Notes: generated by a model not told the origin, from the letters alone. DNA of 64,000 nt from Mesobacillus subterraneus (GCF_023715485.1 NZ_JAMBOF010000003.1:326692-390691); one strand, 5' to 3'. Shown: positions 44,957 to 53,464, counted from the stretch's first letter. Made by a program: numbers and translations.

Positions 44957-45652
44957 TTGAAAAAAGAGTTGATTGGCAAAAGCGTTTTAGTTGTTGAGGA
45001 TGACCCGAAAATCCGGACGCTTGTGAAAATCTATTTAACGAATGAAGGCTATGAGGTCCTAGAAGCCGACAATGGCCTTGTCGCTCAGGAAATGATCGAA
45101 AAATACGACCCATGCATCCTGATTCTGGATCTAATGCTTCCGGGCAAAAACGGTGAGGAAATTTGCCGCTGGCTCAGGAATGATCTGGAAAGCATGATGC
45201 CTGTCATCATGCTGACTGCAAAAGCCTCTGAAAAAAGCAGGATTGAGGGCTTTAAGCTTGGGGCCGATGATTATGTCGTAAAACCGTTCAGCCCTGCTGA
45301 ATTGATGGTGCGGGTCGAGGCCGTTTTAAGAAGGACCGCAAGCAGATGCGGCAAGCTTACTTTCACAGGACTGACAATCAAGCCGGCAAAAGGCCAAGCC
45401 ATGGTGGATGGGGAACCACTTGATCTGACGAACTTTGAGTTCAGGCTCCTTCATATGTTCATGCAGCATCCAGGTCAGATTCTTTCCCGGCCGCAGATCC
45501 TTGATACGATTTATGAAAACAACGAAAAAGCAGTTACTGAGCGGACAATCGATGTCCATATCAAGAACCTGCGGGAAAAAATCAAAGAAAAGACGCCAAA
45601 AGATTATATTCAGACCGTGAGAGGAATGGGGTATAAATTTGCGGCGAATTAG
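44957..45652 (+). CDS. OmpR-family response regulator
   Basis: A 231-residue regulator. The receiver has VVEDDPKIRTLV, the phosphorylated Asp in ILDLMLPGKNG and Lys in DYVVKPFSP. The winged-helix domain has LTNFEFRLLHMFM and RTIDVHIKNLREKI. The start is the TTG at 44957, six bases after AAGGGGTG. It lies 35 bp after ccdA and overlaps the kinase gene. Likely targets are redox genes of this island; not shown. Confidence 0.92.
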   Translation: MKKELIGKSVLVVEDDPKIRTLVKIYLTNEGYEVLEADNGLVAQEMIEKYDPCILILDLMLPGKNGEEICRWLRNDLESMMPVIMLTAKASEKSRIEGFKLGADDYVVKPFSPAELMVRVEAVLRRTASRCGKLTFTGLTIKPAKGQAMVDGEPLDLTNFEFRLLHMFMQHPGQILSRPQILDTIYENNEKAVTERTIDVHIKNLREKIKEKTPKDYIQTVRGMGYKFAAN

Positions 45653-46706
45653 TAGTTTTGCCAATTTATTATTATCGAAGCTTGTTGCTGTCAACAGCGT
45701 TGTCATTTTGCTGGTCATCATGCTTGCCGGAATTTCCGTCAAAGATTATGCCTGTTTCCTGGTAAATCAAGAACAGGTTACAGGAGCACAGCTCGTTGAC
45801 ACATTGAATTCATTCCTGATCAAGGTAAGTATCATCGCCTTTATCACCGCCGGGCTCGTGCATTATTTTTCCGTAAGTAGGATCGTAAAACCGGTGAAAA
45901 CAATGTCTATTGCCGCCAACCAGATAAAGGAAGGGAAAATCCCTTCGCAAATTGATTCACCCTCTACCGGTGAATTGGGTGAATTGGTTACGAACTTCAA
46001 CGCGATGACAGAGACTCTTTCTGTCATCCAGACAAGACGAGAAGAAATGCTAAGAGATATCGCCCATGAGTTGAGGACCCCGCTAACCAATATCAATGGT
46101 TATCTCGAAGCCCTACATAACGGGGTATTAACTGGCGACCCTGAATTGTTCGGTTCCCTTCTGGAGGAATCACGGCGGATCACCCGGATAGTCGATTTGA
46201 TTGGTGAACTGGATGCGTGGAATAAAGAGGTCTATTTTTTAGAAAAGCAGTTTGAAGAGGTAGACATAAATATGGTCCTGTCCGAATCGATTTCTGCTTT
46301 TCAGCTGAAGCTGAACAGCAAGTTCGATACTTTCCTCCAGGAAATAAATTCTGGTCTTGTTTTTGGACATAAAGACGGCCTCAAACAGGTAACATCCAAC
46401 CTTCTGCAAAATATCATAGATTATGATATTGGCAGACAACTCTCCATTGAAGCTAATACAAGCGGGGAGATAGTCAAAATCACTTTTTCCCATAAAGGAA
46501 ATTACATCGATCCAGAAAAGAAAGAGTTGATTTTTGAACGATTTTACCGCCTCGAGGAATCCCGGAGTACAAAAGCAGATGGTGCCGGATTAGGATTAGC
46601 GATCGCGAAAAGCATTGTCGAAGCACATGGAGGAGAAATCGGCCTTGAAACTGATGGTCATCATCACTCATTTTGGATAACGATACCAGCTTATCACTCA
46701 TCTTAA
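45639..46706 (+). CDS. Membrane sensor histidine kinase
   Basis: A 355-residue kinase with two TM helices (about 12-33 and 58-80) and only about 25 residues outside the membrane, so the sensor is probably intramembrane or cytoplasmic. HAMP covers about 82-135. The H box is RDIAHELRTPLTNING (His about 145), and the HATPase has NLLQNI, GAGLGLAI. The extracytoplasmic loop carries a Cys (KDYACFLV), a possible thiol sensor given the ccdA neighbour. TTG start overlapping the regulator's end. Confidence 0.88.
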   Translation: MRRISSFANLLLSKLVAVNSVVILLVIMLAGISVKDYACFLVNQEQVTGAQLVDTLNSFLIKVSIIAFITAGLVHYFSVSRIVKPVKTMSIAANQIKEGKIPSQIDSPSTGELGELVTNFNAMTETLSVIQTRREEMLRDIAHELRTPLTNINGYLEALHNGVLTGDPELFGSLLEESRRITRIVDLIGELDAWNKEVYFLEKQFEEVDINMVLSESISAFQLKLNSKFDTFLQEINSGLVFGHKDGLKQVTSNLLQNIIDYDIGRQLSIEANTSGEIVKITFSHKGNYIDPEKKELIFERFYRLEESRSTKADGAGLGLAIAKSIVEAHGGEIGLETDGHHHSFWITIPAYHSS

Positions 46707-46861
46707 TCATTCCTTAACAAAACATAATCATACTGTTTTAAAAAGGCTGTTTCCGTATTATTGTTGTTTTTCTATTTCTTACTTCTTTTACTTAAGCTCC
46801 TTTCGAAAAAGTTCTTGAAAAGGGAATGTTTTAACACTCATACTTTGGGGGAGAAGCAACA

Positions 46862-46942
46862 ATGTTTACGAAAAGCGCCTTTAAAAAGGAGCAATTAAGA
46901 TGGAATTTACTTATTATAATGATAAAATTATTGGACAGCTAG
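46862..46942 (+). CDS. Possible 26-codon upstream ORF overlapping the osmC-like start
   Basis: An ATG at 46862 with SD GGGGGAG reads 26 codons to a TAG at 46940, crossing the OsmC start in another frame. The peptide ends in a hydrophobic stretch (NLLIIMIKLL). It may couple or dampen translation of the OsmC gene; otherwise chance. Confidence 0.3.
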   Translation: MFTKSAFKKEQLRWNLLIIMIKLLDS

Positions 46943-47313
46943 AATACGGGTTCCTTCCAGTATCGCCTAACAGTGAATTAGGCTACCGGCCTTTTGAATT
47001 ATTTGTAGCTTCATTGACTGGCTGCAGCACCTCTTTGCTTGCAAATATTCTAACGAAGAAGAGAATAGACTATAAAAGGATTGATGTTATTGTATCCTCA
47101 GTAAGGAATCCGGAAGAAGCAAACCGGATTGAACAGCTGACATTCAATGTGAGGGTGCAGACAGACGAGCAGGATAAGGCTAATCAGGCTGAAAGGCTGG
47201 CGAGCCTTGTCCTGAAAAATTGCGGCATGATTCAATCGGTCATCGGGAACATCGATATACGGTACCAGATTGAATTGACGCCAGACCAGCCAAAAAAAGG
47301 TGATGTGGCTTGA
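46900..47313 (+). CDS. OsmC-family protein
   Basis: A 137-residue OsmC/YhfA-like protein with the two redox cysteines in SLTGCSTSL near residue 46 and LKNCGMIQSV near 107. OsmC and Ohr reduce organic peroxides; the YhfA branch is often found near sulfur-transfer genes. The ATG at 46900 has SD AAAGGAG. It is followed without gap by a membrane protein gene and tlpA, and shares the redox context of ccdA. Confidence 0.88.
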   Translation: MEFTYYNDKIIGQLEYGFLPVSPNSELGYRPFELFVASLTGCSTSLLANILTKKRIDYKRIDVIVSSVRNPEEANRIEQLTFNVRVQTDEQDKANQAERLASLVLKNCGMIQSVIGNIDIRYQIELTPDQPKKGDVA

Positions 47314-47921
47314 ATTATATAACATTCGGCAGATTCACGCTGCCTGCGGACTTGCTTGCAGCGTTTGCCGCAATCTTTATCGCAGCCTTAGTCTACAGGC
47401 TAAAGGAAAAGAAGAGCATCGACGACTGGTATTGGAACAGCTTCTTCATTTACATAGCTATTTACAAGCTAAGCTATGCGCTCTTTAATTTTAAAATGTT
47501 CATTGATACCCCCCTTTCCCTTCTTTACTTCAATGGCGGGACAAAGGGGCAGATCCTTGCATTCGCCGGGATTGCACTTTATTTGTTATGGATCGCAAGG
47601 AAAAAGGGCAGCAGCATTAACACAGCGGAGTATCTCCCTGTCTACTTTATATTTTTCATGCTGTACTGGACTGCTTTATTCGCATTATCAGAGGACCTTT
47701 TGGCAGCCGCGTTACAGGCTCTATTTTTGCTAGGTTTCCTTGTGTTTTATTTCAGTAAAACAAAGCTCAATTTGCAATATGCAATATTATTTTTGATGTT
47801 AGAAGTACTTATACTGAGTTTATTTTCAGATTTGTTTTCTTTGGAAAACCTGTTAATCCTTGCGCTTGGTTTCTACTTGCTAACATTTCTACGATCTAAT
47901 AAGGAGGAAGTACAGCTTTGA
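47310..47921 (+). CDS. Polytopic membrane protein, function unknown
   Basis: A 203-residue protein with about six hydrophobic helices and short loops, starting at a TTG that overlaps the osmC-like stop (TTGA). It ends overlapping the tlpA start in the same way, so the three genes are translationally coupled. KKKSIDDWYWNS and LYFNGGTKGQ are the main polar stretches. No family is recognised. The fixed position between OsmC and TlpA suggests a role in extracytoplasmic thiol redox or cytochrome maturation. Confidence 0.75.
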   Translation: MNYITFGRFTLPADLLAAFAAIFIAALVYRLKEKKSIDDWYWNSFFIYIAIYKLSYALFNFKMFIDTPLSLLYFNGGTKGQILAFAGIALYLLWIARKKGSSINTAEYLPVYFIFFMLYWTALFALSEDLLAAALQALFLLGFLVFYFSKTKLNLQYAILFLMLEVLILSLFSDLFSLENLLILALGFYLLTFLRSNKEEVQL

Positions 47922-48505
47922 ATAAAAATCTTTTATCATTTGCTATTTTAGCTCTCGCTGTCGTCATTCTTGTAGTGAATATCTGGAAACCGACTTCGAC
48001 TGAAAGTGAAAAGAAAACGACGAATCAAACTGAAGAAGCCACGGAAACAACAGAAGATATTCCTGGCGCAAAGCTGTCGTCCTTGCGGGAAGGCGCTGAA
48101 GCACCTGACTTTGAATTAAACACGCTTGACGGAAAAACAATCAAGCTTTCTGATTACCGCGGCAAAAAAGTCATTTTGAACTTCTGGGCTACATGGTGCC
48201 CGCCATGCAAAGCAGAAATGCCGCATATGCAGAATTTCTATGAAGAATACAACGACCAGGGCGTTGAAATCCTCGCTGTAAACCTGACCAATATGGACAA
48301 AGGCGTGGAGGAAGTCCAAAAATTCGTTGATGAATATGGTCTAACCTTCACGATTCCTCTGGATGAAGAGGGAGATGCAGGAACGACCTATCAGGCATTC
48401 ACGATTCCTACAAGCTACATCCTCGATGAGAACGGCGTAATCACGAAAAAAATCGTCGGCCCTATGGACGAGAACATGATGAAAGACCTGACTGGGGTAA
48501 AATAG
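47918..48505 (+). CDS. TlpA/ResA-like membrane-anchored thioredoxin
   Basis: A 195-residue protein with an N-terminal TM anchor (about 4-22), a Glu/Thr-rich linker and an AhpC/TlpA thioredoxin domain (about 58-195) with active site ATWCPPCKAEMP. It would reduce apocytochrome haem-binding cysteines or other disulfides outside the membrane, using electrons from CcdA encoded 3 kb upstream. TTG start behind TAAGGAGG, overlapping the previous stop. A terminator follows. Confidence 0.92.
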   Translation: MNKNLLSFAILALAVVILVVNIWKPTSTESEKKTTNQTEEATETTEDIPGAKLSSLREGAEAPDFELNTLDGKTIKLSDYRGKKVILNFWATWCPPCKAEMPHMQNFYEEYNDQGVEILAVNLTNMDKGVEEVQKFVDEYGLTFTIPLDEEGDAGTTYQAFTIPTSYILDENGVITKKIVGPMDENMMKDLTGVK

Positions 48506-48506
48506 G

Positions 48507-48542
48507 AAAAAGTCGCGGCTTTTGTGAGCCGCGACTTTTTTT
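48507..48542 (+). terminator. Terminator after the tlpA-like gene
   Basis: AAAGTCGCGGCT and AGCCGCGACTTT form a 12-bp stem, followed by TTTTTT. Confidence 0.92.
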
Positions 48543-48560
48543 GTAATCCATTTAATCACT

Positions 48561-49126
48561 TTCTTGGACATTTTGAACTGAGTCCTGGCTTGAAATGTCC
48601 ATTAAATCACCTTTCTTGGACATTTTAAACTCAACTCCAGCTTGAAATGTCCATTAAATCACCTTTCTTGGACATTTTGAACTCGGTCCTGGCTGGAAAT
48701 GTCCATTAAATCATCTTTCTTGGACATTTCGAACTCGGTCCTGGCTTGAAATGTCCATTAAATCACCTTTCTTGGACATTTCGAACTCAGCTCCAGCTTG
48801 AAATGTCCATTAAATCACCTTTCTTGGACATTTTGAACTCGGTCCTGGCTTGAAATGTCCATTAAATCACCTTTCTTGGACATTTTGAACTCGGTCCTGG
48901 CTTGAAATGTCCATTAAATCACCTTTCTTGGACATTTCGAACTCGGTCCTGGCTGGAAATGTCCATTAAATCACCTTTCTTGGACATTTTGAACTCAGCT
49001 CCAGCTTGAAATGTCCATTAAATCACCTTTCTTGGACATTTTGAACTCGGTCCTGGCTGGAAATGTCCATTAAATCACCTTTCTTGGACATTTTGAACTC
49101 AGTCCAGGCTTGAAATGTCCATTAAC
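48561..49126. repeat. Tandem array, eleven copies of a third 52-bp unit
   Basis: TTCTTGGACATTT recurs every 52 bp from 48561 to 49081. Each unit has GGACATTT and AAATGTCC facing each other across 19 bp, so each can fold as a hairpin. Units differ at a few positions (cTcGGTCCTGGC versus cTcAGCTCCAGC). It is unrelated in sequence to the two other 52-bp arrays and lies between convergent genes. Confidence 0.95.
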
Positions 49127-49137
49127 ATTTCTATTTG

Positions 49138-50568
49138 CTAAATACTGAGTATCTTTTGTTCGTTGTCAGCCCTAAATATCCCTTTATCTGTTAAAAATTG
49201 CTTAATGACATCAATAGCATATACACCATGATAGGTTTTATCGGCTTCTGCTCCTCTGAACAGTTGTTTTCCGCCGCCTGCGATCTTATAGTTATTTCTT
49301 AAGTTGATTTCTTGACCGCCAATGAGCAGCTTCTGAATGCGATTCCCTTCTGGATTATAGGGCTTGAAGGCCATGAACAATCCTGATGATCGTAGAATGT
49401 AACCACCTTTTTGCTTGAATGGATTTCTTGAGAAAACCATCTCTAGATTTTTCTCCAAGGCCATTAAAAGATGCTCGCCACTCATCTCTAAAGTAAACAT
49501 TTCAGGATTCGTCGGAATGATGGTATGCAAATCATATTCTGTAATATCTCCAGCAGCTATGGGTGTCCCGTACCGCCATCCGTGTGAGAACGCCAAATCG
49601 CAATCGAAAGCGTGAAGATAGGCATCAGTAATCAATTTATCCATTGGTGCTTCGTTCAAGGTCATTCGATGTAAAAGGGATTCCGTACTGCCAACGACAT
49701 TGTTCCTTTCCTGCTTGTACTCCTCCAAAATGTCAGCAATGATTCTGGCCATCTTTTCATCTTCAGGAAAACTCTCATCAATCGCCACTAATTCGTATTG
49801 GTAGTCATCGATTTTACCGTTTTCAAAAGTTACATCCAGTTTTCCGAGAAAGGATGCGCTGGAACCAGCCTGCACTACGAGTGCCCCATTCACAGTAATC
49901 GGCTGTTCGATCCTGTCATGGCTATGGCCAGATAAAATGATATCAATCCCATCAACAAGTGCCGCAAGCTCCACATCGAGCGGCAGGCCCATATGGCTCA
50001 GCAAAAGGACAATATCTGCGTGGCCTTTTAGCTCGTCTACACATTTACGGGTTTCTTCTACTCCTTTTGAAAAAGCAAGTCCTGCAGAGAAGCTGTCAGG
50101 CATCGTTTCATCGACATATGGATAGGTAAGGCCGATTACTCCAACTTTTACTCCATGGAGATCTTTAATGAAATATGGCTTAAAGAATGTATCTTTTGTT
50201 TCCTTATCCATTACGTTACAAGCCAGCGTTGGGAAAGGAAGTCTATCTGCCAATAAAGCCAGCTGATCTTTTCCATATGCGAAGTCCCAGTTGCCCGGTA
50301 CCCATCCATCCAGCTGCATTTCTTTTAATGCCGGCAATATGGCCTCTCCTTTCGAAGCGACAAGCGGCAAAGTTCCATGGAATAAATCTCCGCCTTCAAG
50401 GAAAAGCACATTATCATTTTGAGCTTTAAGATCTTTTACATATTTCGAAATCCGTGAAAATCCACCTGTTTTTCTCAGTTCAGGAGTATTTTCTTTCCAG
50501 AATAATTCGTGATGCAAATCCAAACTGCCATGTGTATCGTTTTGCTGGATGAAAGTCAATTTTTTCAT
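49138..50568 (-). CDS. SoxB-like / 5'-nucleotidase family metallophosphoesterase
   Basis: A 476-residue protein. The N-terminal metallophosphoesterase has QQNDTHGS, EGGDLFHG, GNWDFAYG, LLSHMGLP and SGHSHD. The C-terminal 5'-nucleotidase domain covers about 290-476. There is no signal peptide, so it is cytoplasmic. Ordinary 5'-nucleotidases have GNHEFD; the Trp here and blocks such as FSHGWRYGT and NPFKQKGG recall the thiosulfohydrolase SoxB. It lies just upstream of the second sulfur-transfer operon on the same strand. It may cleave a sulfur ester or a nucleotide; the sequence does not decide. Confidence 0.8.
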   Translation of the reverse strand: MKKLTFIQQNDTHGSLDLHHELFWKENTPELRKTGGFSRISKYVKDLKAQNDNVLFLEGGDLFHGTLPLVASKGEAILPALKEMQLDGWVPGNWDFAYGKDQLALLADRLPFPTLACNVMDKETKDTFFKPYFIKDLHGVKVGVIGLTYPYVDETMPDSFSAGLAFSKGVEETRKCVDELKGHADIVLLLSHMGLPLDVELAALVDGIDIILSGHSHDRIEQPITVNGALVVQAGSSASFLGKLDVTFENGKIDDYQYELVAIDESFPEDEKMARIIADILEEYKQERNNVVGSTESLLHRMTLNEAPMDKLITDAYLHAFDCDLAFSHGWRYGTPIAAGDITEYDLHTIIPTNPEMFTLEMSGEHLLMALEKNLEMVFSRNPFKQKGGYILRSSGLFMAFKPYNPEGNRIQKLLIGGQEINLRNNYKIAGGGKQLFRGAEADKTYHGVYAIDVIKQFLTDKGIFRADNEQKILSI

Positions 50569-50698
50569 CGTTTCTCTCCTCCAATTTTCTAAGGCTATTT
50601 TCGCAAACCTATCATCTGTTTGATGGAACTATAAAATGGCGTGAGCTGAAAAACGCACACAAATTTTTGTGAAGCTTACGAAAAGAGCCTTTTATATT

Positions 50699-50731
50699 CA
50701 AAAAGGAGTACCCACAAGGTACCCCTTTTTT
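50699..50731 (-). terminator. Terminator of the second yrk-like operon
   Basis: AAAAAGG-GTACC-type arms (AAGGGGTACC with GGGTACTCCTT, imperfect) pair on the minus strand, followed by TTTTTGAATA; it abuts the stop codon at 50732. Confidence 0.7.
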
Positions 50732-51853
50732 TTATCTGACAGCACAGCGGTTTGGACCGATCTCCATTTCCCGCTGCTCTTCGATATCAGGATTGATTTT
50801 CCCCATATTCATCTGCCTGATCTCCTGGTAAGAGTTCGGCTGTGGCGGAAGATTTTCCGTTACTGTTTTCCTGAACGTATCTTCGCTGTCAATCTGCAAA
50901 CCGTGGTTCTCGGCATAAAGGACGCCAAGTTTTTCTGAAATGCTGCCGTCTTCATTCATTTCATTGATTCCCATATAGTGGGCTGGCAGAACAAGTAGTT
51001 CATCTGCAAGTTCTTTATATCGTTTGTATAAAGTGTTCCTCAAGTCTCCTACCCAGTCCTGAGCCAGGCCGGCCAGGTCAGGGCGTCCAATTGAGTCGAT
51101 GAACAGAATGTCGCCAGTCAACAAATATTGGTCATCAATGATGAATGAAGTACTGCCGATTGTATGTCCCGGAGAATACACAGCCGTGATTACAGTGTTT
51201 CCAACCTTACTTTCATCGCCATCCCGCAGAGGTTCATATTGGAATGTTACTTCTTCAGCATCTTTAGGCGGGAGGTAATATTTAGCTCCCACTTTTTCAG
51301 CTAGCTTTCTTCCACCAGAAATATGGTCAGCATGAAGGTGTGTATCGAGCAGGGCAACTAACTTATAGTCCTTGCCTGACATGAACTCTTCATACTGTTC
51401 AATCATCCGGTTTGTATCGATAATTGCAGCCTCGCCATTTGATTCAACAAGGTAGGAAAGGCAACCTTTGCCGATACGCACAAACTGGTAAAGAGAACCG
51501 CCGTTCTTAAGGTCACCGATTTTCACAGGCTCTAAATGTTCACTCCAGGCTTTCATGCCTCCTTCAATCGAGTAGACATTCGTGTAGCCAGCCTCTTCAA
51601 TTTGCTCGGCAACAAACTCAGACGATCCACCTTTTGCACATACGACATAAATCTCCTGATCCTTAGGCAAAACATCCTTCACGGGATCAACGCCTTCAAG
51701 CAGGTCGAAATACGGCGTATTATGGACTTTCACATTACGGCCTTCGATTTTCCAGTCATCGAAGTCATCTGTATTTCTTGTATCAAGGATAAACAGGTCT
51801 TCATGGTTAATGACTTTTCGCGCTAATTCTTTTGCTGAGATCGTCTGTACCAT
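50732..51853 (-). CDS. Rhodanese-metallo-beta-lactamase fusion (YrkH-like), copy 2
   Basis: A 373-residue paralogue of the protein at 34736 with the same length. The N-terminal rhodanese has Cys in [10 protein letters not shown] and the MBL domain has [20 protein letters not shown] and [14 protein letters not shown]; the C-terminus GPNRCAVR is identical. Third gene of a three-gene operon behind TusA-rhodanese and DsrE genes. This operon lacks the TusA and TauE genes of the first. SD AGGAGG precedes the ATG at 51853. Confidence 0.9.
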   Translation of the reverse strand: MVQTISAKELARKVINHEDLFILDTRNTDDFDDWKIEGRNVKVHNTPYFDLLEGVDPVKDVLPKDQEIYVVCAKGGSSEFVAEQIEEAGYTNVYSIEGGMKAWSEHLEPVKIGDLKNGGSLYQFVRIGKGCLSYLVESNGEAAIIDTNRMIEQYEEFMSGKDYKLVALLDTHLHADHISGGRKLAEKVGAKYYLPPKDAEEVTFQYEPLRDGDESKVGNTVITAVYSPGHTIGSTSFIIDDQYLLTGDILFIDSIGRPDLAGLAQDWVGDLRNTLYKRYKELADELLVLPAHYMGINEMNEDGSISEKLGVLYAENHGLQIDSEDTFRKTVTENLPPQPNSYQEIRQMNMGKINPDIEEQREMEIGPNRCAVR

Positions 51854-51879
51854 TTGATTCCTCCTGTTTTGCTTTGATT

Positions 51880-52269
51880 TTAGAATGTCAAAGTAATGTC
51901 TGCGTCGCTTGCGAAGTGCAGGAATGAAGCAGCTCCGCCCACATCAATTCCATCAACAAACTGGTCTTTCTCCAGAGACATTACATCCATTGTCATCTGG
52001 CAAGCGATCATTTTGACGCCCATTTCTGCTGCCATTTCAACAAGCTGTTCTACTGGAGGAACGTTTTCTCTTGCGAATCCTTCCTGGAAATGCTCTTTCC
52101 CTGCAGGCATAGGAAGTTGCTTGTGCGCATCCTTATGGATCAGGTTCAAACCTTCAAACGTAAAGAAAATTCCTACTTCTGCGTCTGTTGCAGCTGCCGC
52201 AGTCGCGATATTGAATACTTTGTATGCATCAAACATTCCGCCGTTAGAGGCGATGATAGCTACTTTCAT
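51880..52269 (-). CDS. DsrE-family protein, second operon
   Basis: A 129-residue DsrE-like protein with [22 protein letters not shown] at the N-terminus and the conserved Cys in [14 protein letters not shown] near residue 95. It is shorter than the YrkE-like protein at 36505, missing the hydrophobic insert around the MPRG segment. It lies between TusA-rhodanese and MBL genes and would relay sulfane sulfur. SD GGAGGAAC. Confidence 0.9.
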   Translation of the reverse strand: MKVAIIASNGGMFDAYKVFNIATAAAATDAEVGIFFTFEGLNLIHKDAHKQLPMPAGKEHFQEGFARENVPPVEQLVEMAAEMGVKMIACQMTMDVMSLEKDQFVDGIDVGGAASFLHFASDADITLTF

Positions 52270-52283
52270 TTTTTAGTTCCTCC

Positions 52284-52862
52284 TTATTTTTCAACTGAAG
52301 TTTCGGTAGGGCCTGTCCAGTCCTTCATGCCGGAAACAACATTAATTGGTTTTTTGAATCCTTTTTCAGCCAGTTTTTTTGCTGCCATATCACTTCGTGA
52401 GCCTGAGCGGCAAATAACATAAACATCCTCTTCAGGATTCAGTTCATTGAAACGCTGCTCCAGCTCGCCAAGCGGAATTGATTTTGCGTCAGGTATATGC
52501 CCGAAAGCATATTCAGCTGATTCCCTGACATCAAGGATCGTGATTTTCTCTTCGCCCTCAAGCTTTCCAAGCACCTCTTCAAGTGATGCGGTATGAGGAT
52601 GCGGTGAGTCATTCGTCAGTTCGTCTTCACTAGCTTTGCGAAGATAATGCTTTAGAACTTCCCCTTCTGAGATTGTTCCGAGGTATTGATTGCCTGTACT
52701 TTGAGCCCAGGCTTTTAAATCCGTTGTTGAACCTTTATCTGTTGCCTGAACTTCTATAACTTGACCAGGCTCCAATTCATTCATCATTTTCTTTGTTTTC
52801 ACAATTGGCATAGGGCATGCCAGCCCTTTAGCGTCCAGTACTTTATCCGCAGAAATTGACAT
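52284..52862 (-). CDS. TusA-rhodanese fusion sulfurtransferase, copy 2
   Basis: A 192-residue paralogue of the 35899 protein, same length and layout: TusA Cys in [14 protein letters not shown] near residue 16, rhodanese Cys in YVICRSGSRSD near 145. It is the first gene of the second yrk-like operon, 14 bp before the DsrE gene. SD GAAGGGGG. A CstR-type half-site lies 74 bp upstream. Confidence 0.92.
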   Translation of the reverse strand: MSISADKVLDAKGLACPMPIVKTKKMMNELEPGQVIEVQATDKGSTTDLKAWAQSTGNQYLGTISEGEVLKHYLRKASEDELTNDSPHPHTASLEEVLGKLEGEEKITILDVRESAEYAFGHIPDAKSIPLGELEQRFNELNPEEDVYVICRSGSRSDMAAKKLAEKGFKKPINVVSGMKDWTGPTETSVEK

Positions 52863-52935
52863 AGTGATCCCCCTTCCTACCCAATAGTATTTATGATCCG
52901 GCGGAATCCATACTGAAAAAAAATTACCTTTATAT

Positions 52936-52951
52936 ATACCTCCTACCGTAA
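52936..52951 (-). promoter_or_regulatory. Degenerate CsoR/CstR-type operator at the second yrk-like operon
   Basis: ATACC-TCCTAC-CGTAA keeps the left half and spacing and has 3 of 5 matches in the right half. On the minus strand it overlaps the spacer between a weak -35 and TATATA, which would be the -10. Confidence 0.4.
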
Positions 52952-52977
52952 AAAATATTCATGATTTCAGAAAAAAA

Positions 52978-53010
52978 TAAAAAAAGCAGCCTTTTAACTG
53001 GCTGCTTTCC
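52978..53010 (-). terminator. Terminator after the 125-aa gene
   Basis: AAAGCAGCC and GGCTGCTTT form a 9-bp stem with an 8-nt loop, followed by TTTTTTATTTTTT on the minus strand. Confidence 0.9.
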
Positions 53011-53013
53011 AAA

Positions 53014-53391
53014 CTACTCTTTTGAATAGAAAGGATACGGATAAGGAAGATAATGATTACCATTACCTGCCCGTGTCATCCATGGAATGTAGCTTACTGG
53101 ATTGACTGTAATCGCATATTTGAACATATTGTTCATCATTGTATCCATGCCCATAAAAGACATGGTCATGACCATATACATTGCTTTAACCGTATTGAAT
53201 TGGGACAATTCAGTAACATACACGATTCTGTTTGCCATTTCTCCTATTTGTCCTTCAGTCCATAAAATTCTATCGGCCATGAATCCGATTTGATCCTGGG
53301 TATATAAAACTCCGTTAAGGGTTTGAGTATACATGTCTGCGCCCATTTCCCCGACGTACACAAGAGCGTTGCTATATGCCATTGCGCTCAC
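53014..53391 (-). CDS. Protein with QIGxMADRI-type internal repeats, function unknown
   Basis: A 125-residue protein with two adjacent copies of a short motif, YTQDQIGFMADRIL and WTEGQIGEMANRIV (about residues 30-58), then a Met-rich stretch (AMYMVMTMSFMGMDTMMNNMF) and a Pro/Tyr-rich tail. The Met-rich part could be a membrane-associated helix or a metal-binding surface; 18 or so Met residues is unusual. No signal peptide. It is divergent from a thioredoxin-like gene, with Fur-like and PerR boxes between them. No family recognised. Confidence 0.7.
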   Translation of the reverse strand: MSAMAYSNALVYVGEMGADMYTQTLNGVLYTQDQIGFMADRILWTEGQIGEMANRIVYVTELSQFNTVKAMYMVMTMSFMGMDTMMNNMFKYAITVNPVSYIPWMTRAGNGNHYLPYPYPFYSKE

Positions 53392-53464
53392 CTCCCAATA
53401 GTCAGGATATGAATCTTTTAGGGAAAAGTGTTTGGTCCTAGTTATTTACCTAAACGTTTCTAAA

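Noticed and set aside
9725..49126. The three 52-bp arrays as CRISPR loci
   Set aside because: The copies are contiguous; there are no unique spacers, the unit is longer than usual CRISPR repeats, and no cas gene is present.
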